From NCBI GenBank assembly GCA_900542375.1, contig UQNI01000005.1:1-58806 (forward strand): DNA of 58,806 bases, given 5' to 3'. Below are positions 7,655 through 16,744 of this stretch, in pieces; within the stretch, counting starts at the first letter, position 1; every line of letters begins with the position of its first letter. The DNA comes from an uncultured Oscillospiraceae bacterium. GTDB taxonomy: Bacteria; Bacillota; Clostridia; Oscillospirales; Acutalibacteraceae. The notes under the pieces were generated by a model. It was not told where the DNA came from. It saw only the letters and a program-made list of their open reading frames with translations, and made no database searches. Both the position numbers and the translations under genes were made by a program.

Positions 7655-8686
7655 GTGAAAAACAAAATTCCGCGCGCAACCCTAGTCATATGGGGAATTA
7701 TAGTTGCAATCGTAATTGTTATGGCAACTGTTTGTATTGTTTTAATTTTACAGGGGAAATGGGGAATTGATGGTAATGATTCAAGTGATTATATTGAGAT
7801 AAAAGAAGAAAATATCCAACAAGATATCTCTGTGATACATTTAAATTGGGTATCAGGAGATGTACAAGTCAAAAAGAGTTCAAATAACCAAATCCGTATT
7901 GTTCAAAAGGGTAGTCAAGATTATCCACAGGAGCAATTATTCTCAACTAAAATAGATGGGGATACTTTATATATAGAAGATACCAGGGGATATGGTATCA
8001 ATATGTTCGGGTTTCAAAAACAAGAAAATACAGATTTGGTATTATATTTACCGGAAAAAGAATATCAACAGTTGAATGGAAACTTTGTAAGTGCCAATGT
8101 GACAGTTGACACATGCAACACCGACCATTTGTATTTAAAGACTATTTCAGGAACCATTTTTGTAGAGAAAGGAAAGTGCGACTCAATAGAATTAAATACG
8201 ACCAGTGGAGATATTTCTGTAAACCATATAAAAACAGACGAGTCTTTGAAAATGGTTTCTGTAAGCGGAGCTGTTATAGCAACGGAAAGTAAGGTTGAAA
8301 ACGATACATATGCTTATAGTGCAAGCGGTAATATCAATATCAATGATTTGCATACTAAAAATATGAAATGTGAAACAATTAGCAGCTCTATACAGACAGA
8401 AGGAATTTTTGATAATGTGACATTTTCTACCACATATGGATTGGTGGAATGTACAGCAAACGAACCATTAAATCAGTTAACAGTCACTACTGTTTCGGGA
8501 GATTTTCACGGTATGATACCAAAAGAAAACGGTTTTACCGCGACATATCATACAGTTTCAGGTACATTTGAGAGTGAATTTGAAACTATACAGGATAATC
8601 ATATGTTTATTTATGGAGATAAAAACGGTATGTTTGAGTTTAATACAAGTAGTGGAAGTGTTACTTTATCTGCACTTCCGTTATAA
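7655..8686 (+). CDS. Membrane-anchored DUF4097 beta-strand repeat protein
   Basis: This 343-residue protein has an N-terminal membrane helix (about residues 9-33). The rest is a run of short beta strands with recurring SGD, SGT, SGN and SGS turns (VSGDVQV, TISGTIFV, TTSGDISV, SASGNINI, TVSGDFHG, TSSGSVTL), typical of DUF4097. The body is probably outside the cell. DUF4097 proteins often accompany envelope-stress or HTH genes, but no partner is adjacent here. The GTG at 7655 follows AGAGGGGG. Molecular function unknown. Confidence 0.8.
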   Translation: MKNKIPRATLVIWGIIVAIVIVMATVCIVLILQGKWGIDGNDSSDYIEIKEENIQQDISVIHLNWVSGDVQVKKSSNNQIRIVQKGSQDYPQEQLFSTKIDGDTLYIEDTRGYGINMFGFQKQENTDLVLYLPEKEYQQLNGNFVSANVTVDTCNTDHLYLKTISGTIFVEKGKCDSIELNTTSGDISVNHIKTDESLKMVSVSGAVIATESKVENDTYAYSASGNININDLHTKNMKCETISSSIQTEGIFDNVTFSTTYGLVECTANEPLNQLTVTTVSGDFHGMIPKENGFTATYHTVSGTFESEFETIQDNHMFIYGDKNGMFEFNTSSGSVTLSALPL

Positions 8687-8754
8687 TCAAAAAATCAGAT
8701 AGAAGATATTGATAATTTCTCAGATAAATTTAAAAGAAATAATGGAAAAACCTA

Positions 8755-8783
8755 TTGACACTCTTATATATGAGATGTACAAT
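8755..8783 (+). promoter_or_regulatory. Sigma-A promoter of the trkA pair
   Basis: TTGACA at 8755-8760, a 17-bp spacer, and TACAAT at 8778-8783. This leaves a leader of about 80 nt before the first start codon. Confidence 0.8.
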
Positions 8784-8809
8784 AAGCAACAACCAGACAA
8801 GGAACATTG

Positions 8810-8833
8810 CTGCTCTTAAATTGTTAAGAGCAG
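8810..8833 (+). promoter_or_regulatory. Leader hairpin upstream of the trkA pair
   Basis: A perfect 10-bp stem, CTGCTCTTAA with TTAAGAGCAG, encloses a 4-nt loop. There is no following T-run, so it is not a terminator. It lies between the promoter and the ribosome site. I cannot match it to a known riboswitch. Confidence 0.5.
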
Positions 8834-8869
8834 TATTCCATTTATAGGGATAGAAAAGAGGCGGTTGTA

Positions 8870-9493
8870 GTGAATATTTTAATTATAGGCTGCGGACGCG
8901 TTGGAATTAGTTTAGCAGAACGTTTAGATGCACATGGACATGATGTGGCCATTGTAGATTCAGATGTAGATAATTTCAGAGCTTTAAGCGATGAGTTTAC
9001 AGGTATTACAGTTTGTGGTATGCCTATGGACATGCAGGTGATGCAAAATGCAGGTATAGAAAACTGCGATGCGGTTGCAGTAGTGACGCCGGATGATAAT
9101 TTAAATATTACCGTTTCACAGGTAGTAAAAAAATTTTTTGGCGTAGAAAATGTGTTAGCGCGTATTTCTGATCCTGCACGTGAAAAAGTGTTTAAAAAGT
9201 TCGGACTGAAAACAGTATGTCCGACCAATCTGGCAGGAGACGCGATGTTTGTGGCTCTGACACAACCATTTGATAATAAAAATATGACATTTGGGGTGTC
9301 TACTGTATCGTTTACATGCGTACCGGTAGAAGAGCAATTTGTAGGCAAAGATATTAGAAATTTAGGAGAAGGCAGTGACCATAGTGTGTTTGGTGTAGTG
9401 CATCCCGACGGCTCTATGGATTTGCATTTAGCCCATAAAAAATTAATTTTACAACAGAATGATATGATTATTTACGCAAATATGTGTGACTAA
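8870..9493 (+). CDS. TrkA/KtrA-type NAD-binding potassium channel regulator, first copy
   Basis: This 207-residue protein has an RCK/TrkA_N domain with the Rossmann motif GCGRVG (G7, G9, G12) and the acidic end of strand 2 (VDSD), then a TrkA_C-like region. The size fits KtrA (one RCK plus C domain), not the doubled E. coli TrkA. It gates a KtrB/TrkH channel; the only one in the window is at 41459. The GTG at 8870 follows GAGGCGG. It is co-transcribed with the second copy 25 bp downstream. The two are divergent paralogues, not a recent duplication. Confidence 0.88.
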   Translation: MNILIIGCGRVGISLAERLDAHGHDVAIVDSDVDNFRALSDEFTGITVCGMPMDMQVMQNAGIENCDAVAVVTPDDNLNITVSQVVKKFFGVENVLARISDPAREKVFKKFGLKTVCPTNLAGDAMFVALTQPFDNKNMTFGVSTVSFTCVPVEEQFVGKDIRNLGEGSDHSVFGVVHPDGSMDLHLAHKKLILQQNDMIIYANMCD

Positions 9494-9518
9494 GATGGTT
9501 TCGTAGGAGAAAAGGATT

Positions 9519-10184
9519 ATGAAAATTATTATTGTTGGCGGCGGCAAGTTAGGTAAAGATATTGCCGATAATATGCTGGAACGCAAATATGATGTAAGAT
9601 TAATTGAAAAAAACAGAGCAAAATGTATTGAACTGGCAAATGATTTAGATGTAGAAATTATTTGCGGAGATGGTACAGAATTGGAAGTTCTGGAGGAAGC
9701 AGGAACAAAAAATGCAGATTGCTTTATCTCTGTTACCGGTAGTGACCAGGATAATTTGGTAGCAACACAGCTTGCTAAAAATGAGTTTAATGCCCGTAAG
9801 GTTATTGTTCGTGCCAATAACCCGAGAAATGTGGAAGCTTTGCGTACCTTGGGAACAGATATTGTTGTTAGCAGCACTGAGATTATCACCAGACTGATTG
9901 AGCAAGAGGTGGATTTAGCGGGAATGCATTTGCTGGCAACTTTAAATAAAGGAAAAGCAAGCATCTGTACAATAACCTTGCCTGAGTTTTCCAGTTTGGA
10001 TGGAAAAATGCTAAAAGATATTACATTGCCGCAAGGATGTCTTGTTATTTCTGTTTTAAGAGATGACGATATGACCATTCCAAATGGTTTTACTGTAATT
10101 CATACAGGAGATGAAATTGTGTCTGTATGTGACAGTGACAATAGTCAGCGCCAATTATTAAAATTATTCCATAGCCATAATTAA
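9519..10184 (+). CDS. trkA: TrkA/KtrA-type NAD-binding potassium channel regulator, second copy
   Basis: This 221-residue protein has an RCK domain with GGGKLG (residues 7-12) and IEK at the end of strand 2, then GDGTELEVLEEAG, which is strongly conserved in TrkA/KtrA. A TrkA_C domain (about 135-215) follows. It is closer to the family consensus than its upstream partner. The pair may form a hetero-oligomeric gating ring or serve different channels (inference). GTAGGAGAAAAGG precedes the start. Confidence 0.9.
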   Translation: MKIIIVGGGKLGKDIADNMLERKYDVRLIEKNRAKCIELANDLDVEIICGDGTELEVLEEAGTKNADCFISVTGSDQDNLVATQLAKNEFNARKVIVRANNPRNVEALRTLGTDIVVSSTEIITRLIEQEVDLAGMHLLATLNKGKASICTITLPEFSSLDGKMLKDITLPQGCLVISVLRDDDMTIPNGFTVIHTGDEIVSVCDSDNSQRQLLKLFHSHN

Positions 10185-10213
10185 AAAAGGAGGGTAATTT
10201 ACCCTCCTTTTTT
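10183..10213. terminator. Bidirectional terminator between trkA pair and yfhO-like gene
   Basis: A near-perfect stem, AAAAAAGGAGGGTAA with TTACCCTCCTTTTTT. It overlaps the last bases of both convergent genes. Confidence 0.9.
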
Positions 10214-12680
10214 ATTCTTCTGTTTTCTCTTTTCGACGCAGACGGTTGGTTCGTTTAAACCTTGTTTTCTCCGGCAGAGGTTCCTTGGTTTTATAAGTAA
10301 TACGGTGCTTAGCGTCAGTGATTTTAGAGCTGTCCACTTTTTTCATAATCAGTACATATGCAACTAAGAGAGGAACAGCGCATCCTGTCACAATTGCTCC
10401 CAACTTCAGGCCGGGTGTTTGATAATGAAATTGTATTTCGGATGTTCCTGCAGGTACTTTTACAGCCATAAAGCCAATATTTACGTTTTCTATATCTACA
10501 GGTTCCCCGTTTACGGTGGCAGTCCAGCCGCTTTCGTATGGAACGCTAAAGAAAACCAAACGTTCCTTATCGGAGGTATAGTGTGCGGTAAACCCGTAAC
10601 TATCATAAGTAAAATCTGAGCAAGCCATTGATTGGCGTTCGAGACAGTCCTTGTAATAAGCTTCTTCGGTGTAGGAGAAAGAAGTATTTCCAACGGCAGG
10701 TTCCAAAATATCCTGATATTTTGTTGCTTGCTCCTCATCCAATACAATTGCTTTTAACAGTAATAGGTTACGATTGTCTTCATATAGCTGATTATACTGC
10801 TCTTCAGTGTAATAGTAATCGTAACTAAAACCCATTGGAATGTAATATTGATTTTCCCAGACGTCATAGCCGTTTTGAGTATCATAATAGGTCCATCCCG
10901 GCATACGAGTCGTTCCATCTTCTTTTACAAAATTATCATTGTCTCCTGTGTAGTCAAATAACCAGCGGCAGGAAGTAAGAGCACGCAATCCATAATATTT
11001 TACATCAGGTCTTGAACCAACATCTCTTGTGACGCCAATGGTTGGGTAAAATTCCATAATAGAACCCGGTACAATGCTGTGAAACGCTTGTATACTGGGA
11101 ACTTGCCAGAACATTGCCTGGTTATCCATACTTTTATAGAAGTCAGAACGTGCAAAATCAGATTCCGGTAAATTTAAATCTTTACCGCCATTTAATGAGG
11201 TAGGAATAATTTGATTGTGTGTATCATAGGATTGTGTTTTACCAAGTGCAATAAAATAAGTTGCGTATACCACAGTAATAACGCAAACGCCGATGTTTAA
11301 CAAACGAGCAAACCACACGCGGCTTTTGTTGCGGTATTTTAGAATAATAATCAGCAATAATAAGCTGACGACAGCAATGGCAACATAAGTCCAGAATCTG
11401 GTGGGATAACTTTCCAGTCCGTAAGTTGTGGTAGTAACACCATCCTTGGTTGTCGTGTTCGGCATTAATCCAATTGGAATCGCAATGCCAAGAGTAATCA
11501 ATAAAGTCCAACGTATGGCGCGTTTCCAATTAATATCGCTAAACTCCAAGCAGGAAATGGTAGCCAGTGACATCATCAGCGTTAATATATAGAACCAACG
11601 AGCATAGTAAGAGGAGTTAAATAATTGAAAAGCACTATTTAAAATTGGAACCATTGCCATTAAAAACAATACACCCAATGTTACCTTCAGCCAATGTTTT
11701 TTCTTTCTCTGCATAAAGCCGATGACACCTGTCATACTGAACAACGGTAACCATGCGCCCAGTGAGGCCCATTTTGATTCCGAATTTGGTGTAAAGTTTG
11801 GTCTTGCCGGAATATCAGGAGGGAAGAACAGACTTTGCAGAATATGTACATATCGTTGATTATAACTGTAAAGTAAGGCGTTCCATCCATTTGGAGGGTT
11901 GTCCACACGTGGGTTTTGTATAATCGTGAGTATGGTTGGTATCAATAAAACACACGATGTGGCAACGCCAAGAATACCTTCCAGAAGCAACAAGAAAAAA
12001 TCTCTGACAGAAATTTTCCAGCTTTTCATAATCAGGCGGATGGCAAAATAAATGAGACAAAATACAACTTGTCCTACAAAGAAATAGTAATTTACAAAAC
12101 AGCATGCAAATACAGTCAATGCGAAAATTCCTCTGCGGCGCTGATACATGTATTCATCCAGTGCCGCCAGCATAAGAGGGAAAAATACGATTGCCTCATG
12201 GAAATGGTTAAAAAAGATATTGTAAACGGAGAATCCCGAAAAGGCATATAACATGCCTCCGATAACGGCAAAATTTTGGTTTTGAACGTATCGTTTTAAA
12301 TAAACATAACCGGTTAAGGAGGCACAGCCAAACTTTAAAATGAGCAAAGGCCCCATAAGATAGGGAACAGCTGCACTGGGAAATGGAATGGTCAGCCAGA
12401 AAAATGGACTGCCTAATAAATAAAATGAATAGGAACCAATAAAATTAGCACCAAGATCGGTGGTCCAGCTCCAGCCAAAACTACCGCTTCTTACGGCGTC
12501 ATGCGCCATTTGATAGAAGGGCACTTGCTGAACGTTAAAATCACCGTAAAAAAGAAAATATCCTTTGTCGTATATAATAAAGGGAATAAAGAAAAGGAAA
12601 GAAATTCCAACACCATAAACAAATGCCTTAAAATAGTAGTTTTGCCACCAAACTTTTGGTTGTAGAGCTGTTAACTGCAT
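10212..12680 (-). CDS. YfhO-family polytopic membrane protein
   Basis: This 822-residue protein has about twelve hydrophobic segments in the first 520 residues. A soluble region (about 520-770) follows, then a last helix and a basic tail (RFKRTNRLRRKEKTEE). This is the YfhO layout; YfhO/GtlB proteins are GT-C-like enzymes tied to glycosylation of lipoteichoic acid. I place the start at the ATG at 12680 because AAGGAGG lies six bases upstream. A longer frame opens at 12755, but its extra 25 codons read through the neighbouring repeat and promoter. It probably works with the GT2 and GT-C genes at 17.6-20.1 kb, although those are on the other strand. Confidence 0.85.
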   Translation of the reverse strand: MQLTALQPKVWWQNYYFKAFVYGVGISFLFFIPFIIYDKGYFLFYGDFNVQQVPFYQMAHDAVRSGSFGWSWTTDLGANFIGSYSFYLLGSPFFWLTIPFPSAAVPYLMGPLLILKFGCASLTGYVYLKRYVQNQNFAVIGGMLYAFSGFSVYNIFFNHFHEAIVFFPLMLAALDEYMYQRRRGIFALTVFACCFVNYYFFVGQVVFCLIYFAIRLIMKSWKISVRDFFLLLLEGILGVATSCVLLIPTILTIIQNPRVDNPPNGWNALLYSYNQRYVHILQSLFFPPDIPARPNFTPNSESKWASLGAWLPLFSMTGVIGFMQRKKKHWLKVTLGVLFLMAMVPILNSAFQLFNSSYYARWFYILTLMMSLATISCLEFSDINWKRAIRWTLLITLGIAIPIGLMPNTTTKDGVTTTTYGLESYPTRFWTYVAIAVVSLLLLIIILKYRNKSRVWFARLLNIGVCVITVVYATYFIALGKTQSYDTHNQIIPTSLNGGKDLNLPESDFARSDFYKSMDNQAMFWQVPSIQAFHSIVPGSIMEFYPTIGVTRDVGSRPDVKYYGLRALTSCRWLFDYTGDNDNFVKEDGTTRMPGWTYYDTQNGYDVWENQYYIPMGFSYDYYYTEEQYNQLYEDNRNLLLLKAIVLDEEQATKYQDILEPAVGNTSFSYTEEAYYKDCLERQSMACSDFTYDSYGFTAHYTSDKERLVFFSVPYESGWTATVNGEPVDIENVNIGFMAVKVPAGTSEIQFHYQTPGLKLGAIVTGCAVPLLVAYVLIMKKVDSSKITDAKHRITYKTKEPLPEKTRFKRTNRLRRKEKTEE

Positions 12681-12710
12681 GTGAGACCTCCTTTTCTTTG
12701 TTGATTTTTT

Positions 12711-12739
12711 ATTATAGCATAAAAGAAATTGGTGTGCAA
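12711..12739 (-). promoter_or_regulatory. Sigma-A promoter of the yfhO-like gene, formed by the outermost repeat unit
   Basis: Reading leftwards: TTGCAC (12739-12734), a 17-bp spacer, TATAAT (12716-12711). Position and spacing match the promoter at the other repeat locus (55923-55895). Confidence 0.7.
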
Positions 12740-13123
12740 TTTTTGCCCAATACATACTAAAATAGCTTTGACGATTTTTGCAGCAAGTAAATTTTAATAT
12801 TTATCGTAAGTTTGTTATAGACCAGAGAAAATTGTATTGCATTTTTTAGCCAATAAAGACTAAACCTTCTTATCAATACACAAAATCTATGATTTTTTAG
12901 TTATTACAAGGTTGTTATAGCATAAAGAAGATTACAGAGTAATCTTCAACAAATAAACGCTAAAACGTTCTTGCCAACAAACAAAATCTATGATTTTGAT
13001 TTTGTTGCAAGGTTGTTATAACATAAAAGAAATTGTGAAACCATTTCTAACGAATAAGCGTTACAACGTTCTCATAACAACCAAAATTTTAATTTTGCTG
13101 CTGTTATGAGGTTGTTATAACAT
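12712..13123. repeat. Four tandem ~100-bp structured repeat units plus a terminal boundary
   Basis: Units begin at 12712, 12812, 12912 and 13013, with a terminal boundary at 13112, so the period is 99-101 bp. Each inner unit opens with TTGTTATAR; the palindrome TGTTATAACA is perfect at the last boundaries. Next come hairpin A (AGAAATTG type), a CGTTAAAACG-like element and hairpin C (CAAAATC...GATTTTG extended by GCAACA/TGTTGC). Units 2 and 3 are clear; units 0 and 1 are degraded. The stems vary in a compensated way: GAAGATTA/TAATCTTC in unit 2, CATAACA/TGTTATG in unit 3. The array fills the divergent gap between yfhO-like and yfbR-like genes; no coding sequence is visible. Confidence 0.85.
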
Positions 13124-13181
13124 ATTTTTGATGTCTGAATTTAGCGAATATTGAAGGATTGCGATTACGGTTGGAAAACCA

Positions 13182-13210
13182 TTGTTCCTGTGCAACAAAC
13201 TTGGTATAAT
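13182..13210 (+). promoter_or_regulatory. Sigma-A promoter of the yfbR-like gene
   Basis: TTGTTC at 13182-13187, a 17-bp spacer, and TATAAT at 13205-13210. It lies just outside the repeat array. Confidence 0.65.
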
Positions 13211-13238
13211 AAAAGAAAATCGATAAAGGAAGTTTATT

Positions 13239-13820
13239 ATGTCACATTTTTATGCCATGCTGTCCCGCATGAAATATATCAATCGATGGGGATTAATGCG
13301 AAATACGCAGCAGGAGTCGATTTGCGAACATAGTTTAGAAGTTGCTATTTTAGCGCATGCGTTGGCAGTTATCCATAATCGCAGATTTCACGGCAATGTC
13401 AATCCGGAACGTGCAGCAACACTGGCGATTTTCCATGATGCGCCTGAAATTATTACAGGCGATTTGCCTACACCTGTGAAATATTATAACCCTTCTATTC
13501 ATAAAGCTTATCAAGAAGTGGAAAAAGTTGCTCAGGAAAAATTACTTTCTATGCTGCCGCAGGATTTAAAGCAAGATTATACCTCTTTATTATTTCAAGA
13601 ACAGGAAGAGGATAAAAGGTTATTAACATTTGTTAAGGCAGCAGATAAACTTTCGGCTCTTATCAAATGCGTAGAGGAACGAAAAATGGGCAATGCTGAA
13701 TTTACAAAAGCGGAGCAAACCATTCGAGAATCCATAAATGCTATGAACATTCCGGAAGCAGATTGCTTTATCAAAGAGTTTTTACCTTCCTATGAATTAA
13801 CATTGGACGAGCAGGAATAA
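13239..13820 (+). CDS. yfbR: HD-domain 5'-deoxynucleotidase, YfbR family
   Basis: This 193-residue enzyme removes the 5' phosphate from deoxyribonucleoside monophosphates. It follows E. coli YfbR along its whole length, including LSRMKYINRWGLMRNTQQES near the N-terminus and GDLPTPVKYYN. The metal and catalytic residues are present: H31 (EHSLEVA), H66-D67 (FHDAPE), E70, D75 and D136 (KAADKLSAL). AAAGGAAG precedes the ATG. It is a single gene with its own promoter. The assignment is very secure at family level. Confidence 0.93.
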   Translation: MSHFYAMLSRMKYINRWGLMRNTQQESICEHSLEVAILAHALAVIHNRRFHGNVNPERAATLAIFHDAPEIITGDLPTPVKYYNPSIHKAYQEVEKVAQEKLLSMLPQDLKQDYTSLLFQEQEEDKRLLTFVKAADKLSALIKCVEERKMGNAEFTKAEQTIRESINAMNIPEADCFIKEFLPSYELTLDEQE

Positions 13821-13954
13821 TGCTTGCAAAAATAATGTAATTTTTTGTATAAATCCAATATATTTTCTTTTTAAGAATATTATAAAGTAAGATATCTTGT
13901 ATACTTAAAAATTAGTGGAATTTACGTAAGAATAAGAAAAACAGAGGGATAAAT

Positions 13955-15136
13955 TTGGATAACAATCATCACGATTTTGACAAAGAAAAGATACAAGATA
14001 CAAAAAAGATTCCGGATTTGGAACAAAATGAATTATATAGCAAAACTCCAAACATACAGCAACAAAATGATACAAGTTTGGAAGAGTTAAAACAATCTTA
14101 TCAAGCATCTTCTCAGGAACCTCAAAAAAGAAAGCTGACCAAAGGTCGTATTGCTGTAAACATTATAGTGGCAATACTCAGCGTTATTTTAATTGTAGCC
14201 GGTGCCGGATGTTTCTATGTAGATGGAATGCTGAATAAATTAAATTTTGTTGAGAACACGGAATCAGAGGCAACTCCAAGTATCACAGTCAGTGAAACGG
14301 GAGAAACCACAAGCTTGCCTGACCCTATGTTTGTAAACGGATTATATCATGATGACGCCATTACAAATATATTAATTTTGAGTTTGGATGATTATCAGGA
14401 AGGCGATGTCGGTCGTTCAGACAGTATGATTATGCTGTCTATAGATACCCGTCATAAAAAGATAAAAATGACTTCTTTTATGAGAGATATGTTTGTGCAA
14501 ATTCCGGGTGTTGGTTCTAATCGTCTCAACACAGCATTTTCTTATGGCGGCGCACCTTTAACGGTAAAAACCATTGAGAATAACTTTGGCGTGGATATTG
14601 ACCGTTATGTTATTATTGATTATGATGCCTTCGAAACAATTATTGATAGTGTGGGAGGTGTTTATATTGATGTATCCGATGCTGAGGCTGCGTACATCAA
14701 TGAATATTCTTTCCGTACAGATATTGTTGGCGGTTATCAATTATTAAATGGAAATTTGGCTCGTTCCTATGCAAGGATACGTAAAATAGGAGATGACTTT
14801 GAACGTACGGCACGCCAGCGTGAGGTCATGTCAGCGGCAATTGACCAGCTGAAATCTTCCAATATTGGAACAATTAATCATGTACTGTCTACTGTATTAC
14901 CTATGATTACAACTAATTTAAGTAAGACAGAGGTACTTAATTTGGCATCAAATGCATTGACATATCTCAACTATCCAATTGAGCAACTCCGTTTGCCTGA
15001 AGATGGTGCATACTCTGATGCTATGGTTATGATTGGCGGTATGGAGGCATCTGTATTGCGTCCGGATTTGGAAGCAAACAGTGATGCGTTGGTGCAGTTT
15101 ATTTATGAAGATGATACTCCAAAAATGACACAATAA
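13955..15136 (+). CDS. LytR-CpsA-Psr (LCP) family wall polymer ligase
   Basis: This 393-residue protein has a polar cytoplasmic N-terminus, one membrane helix (about 66-88) and an extracellular LCP domain. It starts at NILILSLDDYQEGDVGRSDS and runs through MTSFMRDMFVQIPG, RLNTAFSYGG and YARIRKIGDDFERTARQRE. The arginines and aspartates that bind pyrophosphate-lipid substrates are all there. LCP enzymes attach teichoic acids or other polymers from undecaprenyl carriers to peptidoglycan. Translation starts at a TTG at 13955 after AGAGGGA. A terminator at 15157 follows. Confidence 0.92.
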   Translation: MDNNHHDFDKEKIQDTKKIPDLEQNELYSKTPNIQQQNDTSLEELKQSYQASSQEPQKRKLTKGRIAVNIIVAILSVILIVAGAGCFYVDGMLNKLNFVENTESEATPSITVSETGETTSLPDPMFVNGLYHDDAITNILILSLDDYQEGDVGRSDSMIMLSIDTRHKKIKMTSFMRDMFVQIPGVGSNRLNTAFSYGGAPLTVKTIENNFGVDIDRYVIIDYDAFETIIDSVGGVYIDVSDAEAAYINEYSFRTDIVGGYQLLNGNLARSYARIRKIGDDFERTARQREVMSAAIDQLKSSNIGTINHVLSTVLPMITTNLSKTEVLNLASNALTYLNYPIEQLRLPEDGAYSDAMVMIGGMEASVLRPDLEANSDALVQFIYEDDTPKMTQ

Positions 15137-15156
15137 ATGATGGTCTGCAATAGACC

Positions 15157-15194
15157 AAAAGGGTTATGCAGCAAATGGCATAACCCTTTTTTTG
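15157..15194 (+). terminator. Terminator of the LCP gene
   Basis: AAAAGGGTTATGC (15157-15169) pairs with GCATAACCCTTTT (15178-15190), followed by a T-run. It sits between the LCP gene and the kinase start. Confidence 0.9.
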
Positions 15195-15220
15195 TGACTG
15201 ACAACCGAAAGGAGATACCG

Positions 15221-16744
15221 ATGCATATTCATGATTGGTCGATAAAGAAAAAGTTATTACTTTCTCATTTTCTTATGATAGGAATTCCTGTGTTCATTGT
15301 TATGGTTGTTATATTGGGTATTTTATTCTCTTTTTTGATGGCAACAGGGTCTCAAAAACCAACGGTTTTACCCGGAGACGACAACGCATCCGTTTCGGGA
15401 TATATGTTGCAGTTGACGGTAGATTCTTTAACAGAACAGGTGGCACATTCAAACCCTGAATCTTTGCTTCAAAATGATGAGGTACAAGATGCCTGCGAAA
15501 GCTTGCAGGAAATGGGAGCAAATACAGTGATATACCGTGGAGATACCGTATACTGTCAGGTTGGCTCGGAATCTATCGGGGAGTTGTGGCTTCAGGCACA
15601 AACCATAATAGGAAATCAAGAGATGATTTCTCCTATTTTTTATTGGACGAACCAGGGCTTTGTGTACCATCTTTCTCAGCCAAATCCATTGGGAGAAACC
15701 ATCGAAATATTAATTGTGGGCAATCATGTGGATTTTCCTGTTAACAGTTATCAGCAAGTACGTTGGGTAAAAACAATGATAAAAATTGTGTTTGCTGTTA
15801 CTTGTGTATTGGCAGTTATCATTATCATTATTATGGGGGTTCTGATTTCCAACAAACTTTCCAAAACCATTTTAGTACCACTCAATGAATTGCGAAGAGC
15901 CTCTAACCGAATACAAAATGGTGATTTGAACGGTGAAATTACCATCTATGCACAAGACGAACTGGGATTGGCCTGCCAAGATTTTGACCAAATGCGTCGC
16001 AGGCTGCAAGAATCTGTCCAAGCACAGCAAGCATATGAACAAGGCAGAAAAGAATTAATTGCAGGTATCTCTCATGATTTGTCAACGCCGCTTACCTCGA
16101 TTAAGGGATATGTCAGCGGATTGTTAGACGGCATTGCCAATACGCCTGAGAAACAGGAGCACTATTTAAAAACGATTTATCACACCGCGTGCGATATGGA
16201 GCACCTTGTAGACAGTTTATTTTTGTTTTCCAAACTCGATTTGGGGAAAGTGCCTTTTCATTGGGAAATTGTTTCGGTTGTAGATTACTTTACGGATTAT
16301 ATGGAAGAAACCAAACCGAGGCTGCTGGAAAAAGATATGAAGTTATCGTTGGAAATACACACCAACTCCCCGTGTTATGTTCGTATGGATCGCTTACAAT
16401 TTGGCAGAGTAGTATCTAATTTGGTAGATAACAGTGTGAAATATAAGCGTGTTGGACTTGGTATATTAAAAATTATCATTCAGGAAGAGCGTGAGACGGT
16501 ACAAATTATCGTAAAAGATAATGGAATAGGAGTAAGTCCCAATGAATGTGAAAAATTATTTGATAGTTTTTATCGTACTGACCCTGCACGAACCAATGCA
16601 GCAAAAGGCAGTGGACTTGGATTATCCATTACCAAACAGATTGTAGAAAATATGAATGGCAGTATCTGGGCAAAAAGTGCAATCAATGAGGGCATGGAAA
16701 TGCATCTTGAATTTCAAAAGGCTCATAAGGGGGATAAAACATGA
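15221..16744 (+). CDS. Membrane sensor histidine kinase
   Basis: This 507-residue kinase has two membrane helices (about 12-40 and 185-211) around an extracytoplasmic sensor region of about 145 residues. A HAMP linker (SKTILVPLNELRRASNRI) follows, then the HisKA box GISHDLSTPLTSIKGY with the phosphoacceptor histidine. The ATPase motifs are N box NLVDNSVKYK, G1 DNGIGV and G2 GSGLGLSI. The ATG at 15221 is chosen because AAAGGAGAT lies just upstream. A frame open from 15137 would have to read through the LCP terminator. The partner regulator overlaps by 4 bp. Confidence 0.93.
   Translation: MHIHDWSIKKKLLLSHFLMIGIPVFIVMVVILGILFSFLMATGSQKPTVLPGDDNASVSGYMLQLTVDSLTEQVAHSNPESLLQNDEVQDACESLQEMGANTVIYRGDTVYCQVGSESIGELWLQAQTIIGNQEMISPIFYWTNQGFVYHLSQPNPLGETIEILIVGNHVDFPVNSYQQVRWVKTMIKIVFAVTCVLAVIIIIIMGVLISNKLSKTILVPLNELRRASNRIQNGDLNGEITIYAQDELGLACQDFDQMRRRLQESVQAQQAYEQGRKELIAGISHDLSTPLTSIKGYVSGLLDGIANTPEKQEHYLKTIYHTACDMEHLVDSLFLFSKLDLGKVPFHWEIVSVVDYFTDYMEETKPRLLEKDMKLSLEIHTNSPCYVRMDRLQFGRVVSNLVDNSVKYKRVGLGILKIIIQEERETVQIIVKDNGIGVSPNECEKLFDSFYRTDPARTNAAKGSGLGLSITKQIVENMNGSIWAKSAINEGMEMHLEFQKAHKGDKT

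Noticed and set aside
8810..8833. Terminator or cyclic di-AMP riboswitch upstream of the trkA pair
   Set aside because: There is no T-run after the stem, and the leader is too short and lacks the ydaO-type conserved elements.
12681..12755. 25-codon N-terminal extension of the YfhO-like protein
   Set aside because: It runs through the promoter and repeat; the ATG at 12680 has AAGGAGG and fits the family.
12712..13123. CRISPR or insertion-sequence interpretation of the 100-bp repeats
   Set aside because: Units are contiguous without variable spacers, there is no transposase, no target-site duplication and no cas gene.
15137..15220. 28-codon N-terminal extension of the histidine kinase
   Set aside because: It contains the LCP gene terminator and has no ribosome site.
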